Shown here piece after piece: positions 18,267-27,214 of a stretch of DNA of 64,000 nucleotides. Source of the DNA: an uncultured Eubacteriales bacterium (GTDB taxonomy: Bacteria > Bacillota > Clostridia > Lachnospirales > Lachnospiraceae). Every line of letters starts with the position of its first letter. The first letter of the stretch is position 1. The notes under the pieces were generated by a model that was given only the letters and a program-made list of their open reading frames with translations, was not told where the DNA came from and did no database searches. The translations under genes and the position numbers were made by a program. The stretch lies in contig URMF01000012.1 in NCBI GenBank assembly GCA_900548855.1, positions 1-64,000 of the forward strand, given 5' to 3'.

Positions 18267-19652
18267 GTGAATAACAACCACAATGAAAGAATTAACACAT
18301 ACTCACGGCTGACAGATGAGATTCAGAAGCTATCGCAGTTATGTCTTGAAAATTTACAGATTGACACAGAGCTTTACACAAAATATGAGGTAAAGAGAGG
18401 TCTTCGTGATATTAATGGCAAAGGAGTACTTGCCGGTCTTACAGATATTTCCAAAATTCAATCTTATATTGTTGAAGATAATGATATGATTCCATGTGAA
18501 GGTAAGCTGTATTATCAGGGCGTGGATGTGGAGGATATTGTTGCAGGTTTTATCAAAGAGAAGAGATTCGGTTATGAGGAAACGGTTTATCTTTTATTGT
18601 TTGGCAAACTGCCGGATAAAGAGGAGCTTGCAACGATAACAAAAATTTTATCCGATTACCGAATGTCACTGCCGACACATTTTGTGAGGGATATAATATT
18701 AAAGGCACCAAGCAAGGATATGATGAATACATTGCAGAGAAGCATTCTGACGCTGTATGCATATGATGAGAAGGCAGATGACACATCTATTCCCAACGTG
18801 TTGCGGCAGTGTCTGCAGCTGATTTCCGTTGTTCCGTTGTTATCGGTGTACGGATATCAGGCATACAGCCATTATCATGACGGCAACAGCTTGTTTATAC
18901 ATACACCCCAGTCCGGATTGTCAACAGCCGAGAACCTGCTTTATGTGTTAAGACCAGATAGCAAGTATACAGAGCTGGAGGCGAGGATTTTAGATTTGGC
19001 CTTAGTGCTGCACGCAGAGCACGGCGGTGGTAATAATTCTACCTTTACCACCCATGTGGTAACCTCTTCCGGAACAGATACCTATTCTTCCATGGCAGCT
19101 TCCCTGGGTTCCCTGAAGGGACCAAAGCATGGCGGCGCCAATATCAAGGTAACAAAGATGTTTGCAGATATGAAGGAGCAGGTGAAGGATTGGAATGATG
19201 AGGAAGAGATTAAAGAATATCTGAAAAAGCTTCTGCACAAAGAGGCATTTGACAGGGCTGGTCTCATTTATGGAATGGGTCATGCCGTGTATTCCATTTC
19301 TGACCCGAGGGCAAAGGTATTTAAGGGCTTTGTAGAAAAGCTTTCTGTAGAAAAGGGATATGAGAAGGAATACCAGCTTTATGCCAATGTAGAGCGGTTA
19401 GCACCTGAGGTAATTGCACAGGAACGCAAAATTTACAAGGGTGTAAGTGCGAATGTGGATTTCTATTCAGGGTTTGTGTATCAGATGCTGGGTCTTCCGG
19501 CAGAGCTGTTTACGCCTTTGTTTGCCGTGGCAAGAATGGCAGGCTGGAGCGCACACCGTATAGAGGAGTTGATTAACCAGGGAAAGATTATTCGTCCGGC
19601 ATATAAGGCAGTGAAGAAAAAGCAGGCCTATATTCCAATGGATGAAAGGTGA
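18267..19652 (+). CDS. gltA: Citrate/2-methylcitrate synthase
   Basis: 461 residues from a GTG preceded by AGAAAGGGTGATTGC. Condenses acetyl-CoA with oxaloacetate. Family motifs include LHAEHGGGNNSTF (first catalytic His), GPKHGGANIKV, and GMGHAVYSISDPRAK (second catalytic His, Arg and Asp region). The N-terminal ~50 residues are an extension found in the Clostridial form. In a fermentative anaerobe it serves the oxidative branch to 2-oxoglutarate and glutamate. Neither aconitase nor isocitrate dehydrogenase lies beside it. Confidence 0.92.
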   Translation: MNNNHNERINTYSRLTDEIQKLSQLCLENLQIDTELYTKYEVKRGLRDINGKGVLAGLTDISKIQSYIVEDNDMIPCEGKLYYQGVDVEDIVAGFIKEKRFGYEETVYLLLFGKLPDKEELATITKILSDYRMSLPTHFVRDIILKAPSKDMMNTLQRSILTLYAYDEKADDTSIPNVLRQCLQLISVVPLLSVYGYQAYSHYHDGNSLFIHTPQSGLSTAENLLYVLRPDSKYTELEARILDLALVLHAEHGGGNNSTFTTHVVTSSGTDTYSSMAASLGSLKGPKHGGANIKVTKMFADMKEQVKDWNDEEEIKEYLKKLLHKEAFDRAGLIYGMGHAVYSISDPRAKVFKGFVEKLSVEKGYEKEYQLYANVERLAPEVIAQERKIYKGVSANVDFYSGFVYQMLGLPAELFTPLFAVARMAGWSAHRIEELINQGKIIRPAYKAVKKKQAYIPMDER

Positions 19653-19708
19653 GTTCTGTACAGGAGTACAGTAGATGATTATTTTGTGATAGAGAGGAAG
19701 GTAGAGAA

Positions 19709-20308
19709 ATGGATAATAAGGTAATGAATAAGTTAAGTTATGGTCTTTTTGTACTGACGGCAAAGGATGGGGATAAGGACAATGGCTGTATTATTAATAC
19801 GGCAGCCCAGGTGACAACAACGCCAAACCGTATTATCATCACAGTGAACAAAGAGAATTATACACATGATATGATTAAAAAAACAGGAGAGTTTAACCTA
19901 TCGATTTTAGATGAGAGTGCTGTATTTGATACCTTTCAGCATTTTGGCTTTCAGAGTGGAAGGGATACGGATAAGTTTGCAGAAATTACTTTTGCAAGGG
20001 CGGAAAATGGGATTGCCTATCTCACAGGGGAGTGCAACGCTTATATTTCCGGAAAGGTTGCAGATACCGTAGATTTGGGAACCCATACCATGTTTATTGC
20101 AGATGTAACCGGTGGTGAGGTTTTATCAGACAAGTCCTCCGCAACTTATGCATATTACCATGCAAATATTAAGCCTTCTGCTAAGCCTGTAGAGAAGAAG
20201 GGATATATTTGCACGATTTGCGGCTATATTTATGAAGGAGATTCCCTGCCGGCTGATTTTGTATGCCCAATCTGTAAGCATGGTGCAGAGGATTTTAAGC
20301 CATTGTAA
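19709..20308 (+). CDS. High-molecular-weight rubredoxin (flavin reductase-rubredoxin fusion)
   Basis: 199 residues: an N-terminal FMN-binding flavin reductase domain (residues 1-150; motifs NTAAQVTTTPNRI and HFGFQSGRD) fused to a C-terminal rubredoxin with CTICGYIYEGD and CPICKHG as iron ligands. The linker is Ala/Lys/Pro rich. Such Hrb proteins pass electrons from NADH oxidoreductases to flavodiiron proteins for O2 and NO detoxification in anaerobes. The flavodiiron partner is not in this window. Own RBS GAGAGGAAGG. Confidence 0.92.
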   Translation: MDNKVMNKLSYGLFVLTAKDGDKDNGCIINTAAQVTTTPNRIIITVNKENYTHDMIKKTGEFNLSILDESAVFDTFQHFGFQSGRDTDKFAEITFARAENGIAYLTGECNAYISGKVADTVDLGTHTMFIADVTGGEVLSDKSSATYAYYHANIKPSAKPVEKKGYICTICGYIYEGDSLPADFVCPICKHGAEDFKPL

Positions 20309-20336
20309 GACAAGCGGAATAGAAATAGGTGATAAA

Positions 20337-21500
20337 ATGATTCGAAACCGGGAAAAAACATTTTTAAAGGGTGCATTTTTGATTGTACTGTTCTATATTT
20401 TGGTACAGAATTTTGCTATGGTTAAGGCGATAGTCACCACCTGTTACAATGCAGTTTCACCACTTATTTACGGAATTGTTATAGCATTTATGGTCAATTT
20501 GATTGTTGTGAAGCTGGAAAAATATATGACAAAGGGTATCTTTGAAAACCAGACAGTAAAACGAACCACCTCTATCATAGCTGCAATTTTGATTCTCACA
20601 GGGGTGGTGACCATTGTATGCTTTAACATGATACCGGGCATTGTAGACAGTGTGAAGCAGATTGCAGAAAAGATGCCTCAGGCGGTGGAAACGGTTATAG
20701 GCTTTTTGGAGAAAAATTTTGGTATATCAGAGAATATGGTGGATACGGTTCAGAATTTTAAGATAGATGAGGACCTTGTAAACAGTATGTTCGGGCTCAT
20801 GGAAAACCAATCCTTCATTGAGGCAATTAAAGCCAGTGGAAATGCCCTGGGTAGTTTCTTTTCCGTTTTTGTGAAGTTTTTTATCGGGCTGTTTTTTGCT
20901 TTTTATATACTGGCAAAAAAGGAATCCATCGGGGCTTGGCTGCACAGGTTTATTGAGACCTATCTGCCGGAACATATAGCTGCGAATATAGAATACGTGG
21001 GACATATCATCTATGAAACTTATGCCAGCTTTATATCCGGTCAGTGCCTGGATGCCATTATTTTAGGCAGTCTTCTGGCACTGTGCATGGGAATTATGGG
21101 ACTTCCGTATCCGGTGTTGATTGGAGTAATTGTGGCAGTAACTGCATTAATTCCAGTGGTGGGAGCTTTTTTTGGCGGTACAATAGGAGCAATCCTGATA
21201 GTTATGGAATCACCGATTAAGGCACTGACCTTTTTGGTTTTGTTTTTGATTTTACAACAGATTGACAACCGGCTGATTTATCCGCATGTGGTGGGAAATG
21301 CAATTGGCATTCCGTCTATTCTGATTTTTGCGGCAATTATTATCGGAGGAGAATTTGGTGGTGTGATTGGTATGTTTTTGGGCATTCCATTTACAGCGGT
21401 TCTTTATACCCTCGTAGAACAGGATATGGAAAGGCGCAGAAGGAAAAAGCGGGAGATAGAAAAAGAGGCGAAAAAACTGGGAGAAAAGAATGGGGGGTAA
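20337..21500 (+). CDS. AI-2E family (UPF0118) membrane transporter
   Basis: 387 residues from the ATG at 20337 (AGGTGATAAA upstream). Seven to eight membrane helices with the family pattern: N-terminal helix pair, a long extracytoplasmic amphipathic region (about residues 110-185), and GLPYPVLIGVIVAVTALIPVVG plus GNAIGIPSI toward the end. The C-terminus is Lys/Arg/Glu rich. Members are proposed exporters of small metabolites or ions; the quorum-signal role of the name is not assumed here. Confidence 0.88.
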   Translation: MIRNREKTFLKGAFLIVLFYILVQNFAMVKAIVTTCYNAVSPLIYGIVIAFMVNLIVVKLEKYMTKGIFENQTVKRTTSIIAAILILTGVVTIVCFNMIPGIVDSVKQIAEKMPQAVETVIGFLEKNFGISENMVDTVQNFKIDEDLVNSMFGLMENQSFIEAIKASGNALGSFFSVFVKFFIGLFFAFYILAKKESIGAWLHRFIETYLPEHIAANIEYVGHIIYETYASFISGQCLDAIILGSLLALCMGIMGLPYPVLIGVIVAVTALIPVVGAFFGGTIGAILIVMESPIKALTFLVLFLILQQIDNRLIYPHVVGNAIGIPSILIFAAIIIGGEFGGVIGMFLGIPFTAVLYTLVEQDMERRRRKKREIEKEAKKLGEKNGG

Positions 21501-21518
21501 GCTCCAGAACCGGTATGT

Positions 21519-22412
21519 TTATAGTGTGATTTTTTGAATTAACATTTCGTAGGATAAGCTGCCTGCCGGATAGAAGGGCCATAAGATAACGCCTTCTGTA
21601 AGCTTAAGGTTACGGCTTCTGATGTCACGGATTGCCTGACTGGCACCTTCAATGACGTCCGCCCTTTCAAGGCGTTTGTGTTCCAGTCCTAAGAAGATTG
21701 CTTTTCTGGCACTGGCAAGCAGGGTATTATGAAAGAGAGGGATAAAGTAGTTATTTTCCTCCTTGAGCCGGTTGGAAAAAGCTTCGGAAGGTACACCGGT
21801 ATCTTTAAAAATGGTATTTCCCAGATTGACTTCAAATACATGGTAAATGTAGGAGAACATTGCCTGAAGCTGGCTGTGTACTCCAAAACACCAGATATAA
21901 TCATAAGAGGCAGGGGCAAGAGGGATTGCTACCTGCCTGCTTTTTTGGTAGCAGGTATCTACAAGAGACAGGGCAAAGGCTTCAAAGGCAGCTGCAGTTA
22001 CATGGGATTTCTCCTCCCGAAGGAAGAATTGCAAATTTTCGCAAAAATCCCGATAATCGGAGTCGGTGATGCCATTAAGGCTCACAGGCAGACATTCTAC
22101 CGTATTAGTATGCTCCAGGTGATAGGTGTTAAGTGCCTGTTGCATGGAACCGGAGTCATAATCCAGTAGTGTGATTTTGGAAAAATGGCTGGAAAGCCGC
22201 CGCAAATCCAGGTCATTGCAGGCACCGGCGCCCAGTATGGCAAGGGTTGGCAATAGCTCTGTCTGTTTTATGCCAGGATGGAAAGAGAGGGGAAGAGAAA
22301 TTTGGTCTGTCTGGGCAATCAGGTAATCCGTAAGGGTATTCCGGTAATTTTTCCAATCCGTGTACGCATTGGGAAGGGTAAAATGGGATTTGATTTCGTC
22401 ATATAAAGACAT
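21519..22412 (-). CDS. SAM-dependent methyltransferase-like protein
   Basis: 297 residues. LAILGAGACNDLDLRRL followed by ITLLDYD gives a class I methyltransferase motif I and acidic motif II, at about residues 57-85. The rest is not recognised beyond an all-alpha/beta fold; the C-terminus ends with WPFYPAGSLSYEML. AAAAGGAG stands before the ATG. It is convergent with the AI-2E gene. Substrate unknown; a non-catalytic homologue cannot be excluded. Confidence 0.7.
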   Translation of the reverse strand: MSLYDEIKSHFTLPNAYTDWKNYRNTLTDYLIAQTDQISLPLSFHPGIKQTELLPTLAILGAGACNDLDLRRLSSHFSKITLLDYDSGSMQQALNTYHLEHTNTVECLPVSLNGITDSDYRDFCENLQFFLREEKSHVTAAAFEAFALSLVDTCYQKSRQVAIPLAPASYDYIWCFGVHSQLQAMFSYIYHVFEVNLGNTIFKDTGVPSEAFSNRLKEENNYFIPLFHNTLLASARKAIFLGLEHKRLERADVIEGASQAIRDIRSRNLKLTEGVILWPFYPAGSLSYEMLIQKITL

Positions 22413-22480
22413 GGTTTCTTCTCCTTTTGGAATAGGCTTGTTACATAATAGTATAATAGAAAAGGAAAATAAAATCTACC

Positions 22481-22508
22481 TTGAAAAAGGATAGGGAAAT
22501 GGTATACT
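22481..22508 (+). promoter_or_regulatory. Promoter of trkH-trkA
   Basis: TTGAAA and TATACT with 16 bp spacing, 65 bp upstream of the trkH start. Confidence 0.5.
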
Positions 22509-22573
22509 TCTATATATCCTGACAGAGTACAGGAAATCAGTAAAAGACTGTGGGGAGAAAGGAAAAAGGAAGA

Positions 22574-23932
22574 TTGAAGGGACATTTAACAACAACACAG
22601 ATTATTATATTAAGTTTTTTAACAGCAATTCTCATTGGTGCTTTGCTGTTAAGCCTGCCTGCCGCAGCGGCAGATGGACAGGCTACCCCTTTTATAGATG
22701 CTTTGTTTACTGCCACAACCAGTGTATGTGTAACGGGGCTGGTGGTGGTCACAACGGCAAGTCATTGGAGTTTGTTCGGACATATTGTGATTTTGGCTTT
22801 AATCCAGATTGGGGGTCTTGGCGTTGTCACCATGACAACCACAGTGATAATGTTGATGGGAAAAAAGATTTCCCTAAGTAACCGTATGCTTTTGGGAGAT
22901 GCTTTTAATCTGGATACCTTACAGGGACTGGTACAGTTTTTAAGGAGAGCTTTTAAGGGGACTTTTTTGGTGGAAGGGCTGGGAATGCTGGCATTTTTAC
23001 CAGTATTTGTGCCGGAATATGGTCTGGCAAAGGGGATATGGTATTCCCTGTTTCATGCAGTGTCTGCATTTTGTAATGCAGGAATAGATATCCTGGGAGA
23101 TAACAGTTTTATGCCCTATGTGCATAATGTATGGGTGAACATAGTGACAATGCTTCTTATTATTTTAGGAGGCATTGGATTTATTGTCTGGTGGGATGTG
23201 GTTTCTGTTGTCCGGGCAAGACTGGGTTCAAAGGCGGGAAACCGGAAGCTTTTTGAAAGTTTTTCCCTGCACACAAAGCTTGTATTGTGTATGACAGCAT
23301 TTCTTCTTGTTTCCGGTACCATTTCATTTCTTTTATTTGAATATGAAAATCCGCAGACAATCGGCAGCTTTTCCTTTGGAGAAAAGCTGTTAGCAGCCAT
23401 GTTTCAGTCGGTAACCTTAAGAACGGCAGGAATTGCTACAATTTCCCAGAAAGGACTGACCACTCCGTCGGTTATTATTTCGCTGTTTTTTATGTTTATG
23501 GGAGGTGCTTCCGTGGGTACCGCAGGGGGTGTCAAGGTTACAACCATAGCGGTTATTCTGCTGGCTGTGCGGGGAACAGTCAGAGGACAGGAGGATGTCA
23601 TCTGTTTTAACAGAAGAATTTCTGAGAAGGTGGTACGTAAATCAATTGCCATTGCCTTTATCAGTTTTATTGCCAGTATAGCAGCGGTGATTGCCATGCG
23701 GTTACTGGAAACAGGGGAAACGGTGGATATGATTTTTGAGGTCTATAGTGCCCTTGGAACGGTGGGCTTATCCAGAGATTTTACGGCGGCTGTCGGTCTG
23801 GCAGGAAAGCTTATACTCAGTATCTGTATGTTTTTAGGAAGAATTGGACCAATTACAATGGTGATTGCGTTTACCATGCGGTATACACAGTCGCCTGAGA
23901 GGCTGCCTGAGGGAAGAATAACGGTAGGGTAG
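22574..23932 (+). CDS. Potassium uptake protein, TrkH/KtrB family
   Basis: About 452 residues (460 if the GTG at 22550 is used; the TTG at 22574 has GGAAGA close upstream). K+-translocating membrane subunit with four repeated M1-P-M2 units; selectivity-filter glycines are seen in TTSVCVTGLVVV, AVSAFCNAGIDIL, TLRTAGIATI and SALGTVGLSRD. The following trkA-like gene encodes its regulatory ring. Together they form a Ktr/Trk system for potassium and osmotic homeostasis. Confidence 0.9.
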   Translation: MKGHLTTTQIIILSFLTAILIGALLLSLPAAAADGQATPFIDALFTATTSVCVTGLVVVTTASHWSLFGHIVILALIQIGGLGVVTMTTTVIMLMGKKISLSNRMLLGDAFNLDTLQGLVQFLRRAFKGTFLVEGLGMLAFLPVFVPEYGLAKGIWYSLFHAVSAFCNAGIDILGDNSFMPYVHNVWVNIVTMLLIILGGIGFIVWWDVVSVVRARLGSKAGNRKLFESFSLHTKLVLCMTAFLLVSGTISFLLFEYENPQTIGSFSFGEKLLAAMFQSVTLRTAGIATISQKGLTTPSVIISLFFMFMGGASVGTAGGVKVTTIAVILLAVRGTVRGQEDVICFNRRISEKVVRKSIAIAFISFIASIAAVIAMRLLETGETVDMIFEVYSALGTVGLSRDFTAAVGLAGKLILSICMFLGRIGPITMVIAFTMRYTQSPERLPEGRITVG

Positions 23933-23973
23933 TGAAAAATAGAATCTGATGTGGAGAGAACAGGAGCGTTGTT

Positions 23974-24636
23974 ATGAAGAAAAAAGAAGGTAGAAAATCC
24001 TATGCGGTATTTGGATTAGGAGAGTTTGGAAGAAGTGTTGCCTCTGAATTGATGAATGCAGGGGCAGAGGTTATGGTATTGGATAAAGATGAGGACCGGT
24101 TATCTGATATGGCAGATGAAGTGACCCTTGCCATGCAGATTGATGCTACGGAGATACGTTCTTATGAAAAACTGGGACTTTCCAATATGGATGGAGTTGT
24201 GGTGGCTATGACCGGATGTCTGGATGCCTGTGTTATGGCAATTCTGTCAGCTAAGGAGGCTGGGGTTCCCATGGTTCTTGCTAAATCGCAGAACAATACA
24301 CAGACTGCAATTTTTGAACGGATTGGAGCGGATAAGATTGTAACCCCGGAGCGGGATGGCGGTATTCGTGTGGCAAGGAATATGATTGCGGGGAATTTTC
24401 TGGATTTCTTTGAACTTTCAAAGCGTCTGCGCATGGTGGAGGTGGCTGTGAAGCCGGAATGGGTAGGAAAGAGCTTAAAGGAGCTCTCCTTACGACAAAG
24501 GCATAAAATTAATGTGGTGGCATTAAGGCGCAATGGAGAGCTGGCAACGGATATTGACCCAGAGGAACCGCTGCAGAAAGAGGATACGATTTTAGTTATC
24601 ATTGACAAGAAATATATTGAAGAGTTGCTTGTATAG
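23974..24636 (+). CDS. Potassium uptake regulator, TrkA/KtrA family
   Basis: 220 residues: RCK_N Rossmann domain (YAVFGLGEFGRSVA, VLDKDEDR) and a C-terminal TrkA_C domain (VGKSLKELSLRQRHKINVVA). It binds nucleotides and gates the TrkH/KtrB pore encoded just upstream (41 nt gap). Length is that of the single-RCK KtrA type rather than the double-length E. coli TrkA. Confidence 0.92.
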   Translation: MKKKEGRKSYAVFGLGEFGRSVASELMNAGAEVMVLDKDEDRLSDMADEVTLAMQIDATEIRSYEKLGLSNMDGVVVAMTGCLDACVMAILSAKEAGVPMVLAKSQNNTQTAIFERIGADKIVTPERDGGIRVARNMIAGNFLDFFELSKRLRMVEVAVKPEWVGKSLKELSLRQRHKINVVALRRNGELATDIDPEEPLQKEDTILVIIDKKYIEELLV

Positions 24637-24661
24637 ATATATTTAGGAGGACAGCAAAGCA

Positions 24662-26509
24662 ATGATGCAGGTACAGGCTTTAAAGGAGAAGACAGGCAGA
24701 CAGATTCTATTGATGGATGGTGCAATGGGGACGTATTTTAACCGGCTTCACCCAGATGCAGGAGAGGCAGAGAGTGCCAACCTTACACATCCGGAATGGA
24801 TAAAGGAGATACATAAAAAATATATACAGGCGGGAGCCGGAGTGATACGGACCAACACCTTTGCGGTGAACCATATGCTAATTGAAAAAGAGGATATGGA
24901 GGAAACTCTCATTGCAGCGGTAAGGAATGCACGGGAGGCAGTGGATGAGTTCTCGCAGGAGCAGGAAAATGCAGAAGCTGCACAGGAAAAATCAGAGGTC
25001 TTTATTGCGGGCTCCATCGGTCCAATCCGGTATAGTAATGAGAGGGAAGAGGAACAGGTATTTGAGGAATATCAGTTTATCTGTAATACCCTTTTCAAAC
25101 AGGGAGTCCGCATTTATATTTTGGAAACCTTTGCGGATGTGGAGATGGTAATCCGGCTGGCAGAATACCTGAAAAAAATGGCAGCGGAAAACGGGGAAGA
25201 GGAGCTCTTTATCCTGGCGCAGTTTTCTGTAAACCGCATGGGTTATACCAAATATGGTTACAGCATGCAGAGACTGGTTAATGAAATGGAAAAGGAAAAG
25301 GTGTTGGACGGTTTTGGCTTTAACTGTGGTATTGGTGTGACCCATATGAATAAGCTGTTGGACAGCCTGACATTTTCTAAGGACAGTATAGTAAGTGTGT
25401 TGCCCAATGCGGGGTATGAGCATATGCTTCGGGGCAGACAACTATTTATTGATAACCCTGCTTATTATGCATCGGTAATGGAGCAGATAATGGAAAAGGG
25501 CGTGAATCTGATAGGAGGGTGCTGTGGTACAACGCCAGAGTATATCCGTGTGTTATCGGAGTTGTTAGAAAAACGGAATACCCCTTTTGCAAAACACATT
25601 GCATTACCGGATGATAAGGATATGTCTGTGGGAAAACCAAATCCTTTTATTGAAAAGTTAAATAATGGAGAACGGGTATATGTGGTGGAGATTGATTCTC
25701 CATTTAACCAGAAGGCAGATAAATTTTTAGAGGCGGCTTACCGACTGAAGGAAAATAATGTGGATTTGGTTACCATTTCCGATTCGCCCATGGCGAGACC
25801 CCGGGCAGAGGCATTTGAGATGGGAATTTATATTGCAAATAAAACCGGTATCCGGGTTATGCCCCATGTATGCTGCCGTGACCGGAATTTAATCGCCTTG
25901 CGCTCCGCCATTTTGGGCGGGCACATTAATGGAATCCGGGATATGCTGATTATTACCGGGGACCCAGTGGCGCGGGATGACCGGAATATTATTTCCAGCG
26001 TATTTGATATGAATTCCGTTAAACTGATGAACTATGTAAAGAATATGAATCAGGAAACCTTTTTGGAGGAGCCCATTTATTATGGAGGAGCCCTTAACTA
26101 TGCAGGGGTAAATGTGGATGCGATTGCAAGCCGCATGAAGAAGAAAATGGAGGCGGGATGCAGCTATTTTCTCACACAGCCGGTGTATTCCGATGCAGAT
26201 ATCGAGCGGGTCAGGGAGTTAAAGAAGCGGACCAGTGCAAAGATTATTCTCGGTATTATGCCGCTGGTAAGCTACAAAAATGCATTGTTTATGAAAAATG
26301 AGCTTCCAGGGATTGATGTGCCAGAGGAGATTATAAACTGTTACCGCCCGGATATGGAGAGGGCGGAGGCAGAGGAGACTGCCGTCAGAATCAGCGTGGA
26401 GATTGGGGAAAAGGCAATGGACTTTGCAGATGGATTTTATTTTATGACACCGTTTAACCGGGTTTTACTGGTAAATCGAATTATAGACAGATTGAGGGAA
26501 TGCCAATGA
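24662..26509 (+). CDS. Bifunctional homocysteine S-methyltransferase / methylenetetrahydrofolate reductase
   Basis: 615 residues. The N-terminal ~310 residues form a homocysteine methyltransferase with zinc ligands FNCGIG and LIGGCCGTTPE. The C-terminal half is a MetF-type reductase (GDPVARDDRN, FLTQPVYSD). This YitJ-like fusion links production of methyl-THF to methionine synthesis. No SAM riboswitch was recognised in the 25-nt gap after trkA, so the gene may be in the preceding transcript. TTTAGGAGGA precedes the start. Confidence 0.92.
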   Translation: MMQVQALKEKTGRQILLMDGAMGTYFNRLHPDAGEAESANLTHPEWIKEIHKKYIQAGAGVIRTNTFAVNHMLIEKEDMEETLIAAVRNAREAVDEFSQEQENAEAAQEKSEVFIAGSIGPIRYSNEREEEQVFEEYQFICNTLFKQGVRIYILETFADVEMVIRLAEYLKKMAAENGEEELFILAQFSVNRMGYTKYGYSMQRLVNEMEKEKVLDGFGFNCGIGVTHMNKLLDSLTFSKDSIVSVLPNAGYEHMLRGRQLFIDNPAYYASVMEQIMEKGVNLIGGCCGTTPEYIRVLSELLEKRNTPFAKHIALPDDKDMSVGKPNPFIEKLNNGERVYVVEIDSPFNQKADKFLEAAYRLKENNVDLVTISDSPMARPRAEAFEMGIYIANKTGIRVMPHVCCRDRNLIALRSAILGGHINGIRDMLIITGDPVARDDRNIISSVFDMNSVKLMNYVKNMNQETFLEEPIYYGGALNYAGVNVDAIASRMKKKMEAGCSYFLTQPVYSDADIERVRELKKRTSAKIILGIMPLVSYKNALFMKNELPGIDVPEEIINCYRPDMERAEAEETAVRISVEIGEKAMDFADGFYFMTPFNRVLLVNRIIDRLRECQ

Positions 26510-27210
26510 GTACTTTTGTGGAATTCAAAAATGTAAGTAAATGCTATCGGACAGGAGAGGTGGAGATTCATGCATTAAGAGATGTGAATTTCCAGATTGA
26601 ACAGGGTGAATTCTGTATTATTGTGGGAGCTTCCGGAGCCGGAAAGACTACAATACTGAATATCTTAGGCGGTATGGATACTCTGACGGAGGGAGAGGTA
26701 TGGCTGGACGGCAGACAGATTTCTTCTCTGAATAAGCGGGAGCTTACTGCTTACCGCCGCTTTGATGTGGGCTTTGTATTTCAGTTTTACAATCTGGTTG
26801 GAAATCTTACCGCATTAGAGAATGTGGAGCTTGCCTCCCAGATTTGCAAGGAGCCTCTTGATGCCGGTACAGTGCTGGAGCAGGTGGGCTTAAAGGAGAG
26901 AATGTCTAATTTTCCAGCACAGCTGTCCGGTGGGGAGCAGCAGCGCGTAGCGATTGCCAGGGCACTTGCCAAGAATCCGAAGCTGCTGCTGTGCGATGAG
27001 CCTACCGGGGCGCTGGATTACCAGACCGGTAAGGCAGTGTTAAAGCTGCTGCAGGATACCTGTAGAAATACGGGAACGACGGTGGTTGTTATTACCCATA
27101 ACCAGGCGCTCACCGCAATGGCGGACCGGGTGATTACGGTTAAGAGCGGCAGAATAGCGGATATGCGGATGAATGAACAGATTGTGGATGTGGACGCACT
27201 GGAGTGGTGA
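26506..27210 (+). CDS. ABC transporter ATPase, MacB/LolD type
   Basis: 234 residues: Walker [11 protein letters not shown]-loop [13 protein letters not shown], signature [10 protein letters not shown], Walker [13 protein letters not shown]. The start overlaps the preceding stop (ATGA). It is followed four nt later by an FtsX-type permease, the MacB-type export or mechanotransmission arrangement. Confidence 0.9.
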   Translation: MSTFVEFKNVSKCYRTGEVEIHALRDVNFQIEQGEFCIIVGASGAGKTTILNILGGMDTLTEGEVWLDGRQISSLNKRELTAYRRFDVGFVFQFYNLVGNLTALENVELASQICKEPLDAGTVLEQVGLKERMSNFPAQLSGGEQQRVAIARALAKNPKLLLCDEPTGALDYQTGKAVLKLLQDTCRNTGTTVVVITHNQALTAMADRVITVKSGRIADMRMNEQIVDVDALEW

Positions 27211-27214
27211 CGGT

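Noticed and set aside
22550..22573. GTG at 22550 as start of trkH
   Set aside because: No ribosome binding site precedes it, while the TTG at 22574 has GGAAGA; the difference is only eight residues and remains uncertain.
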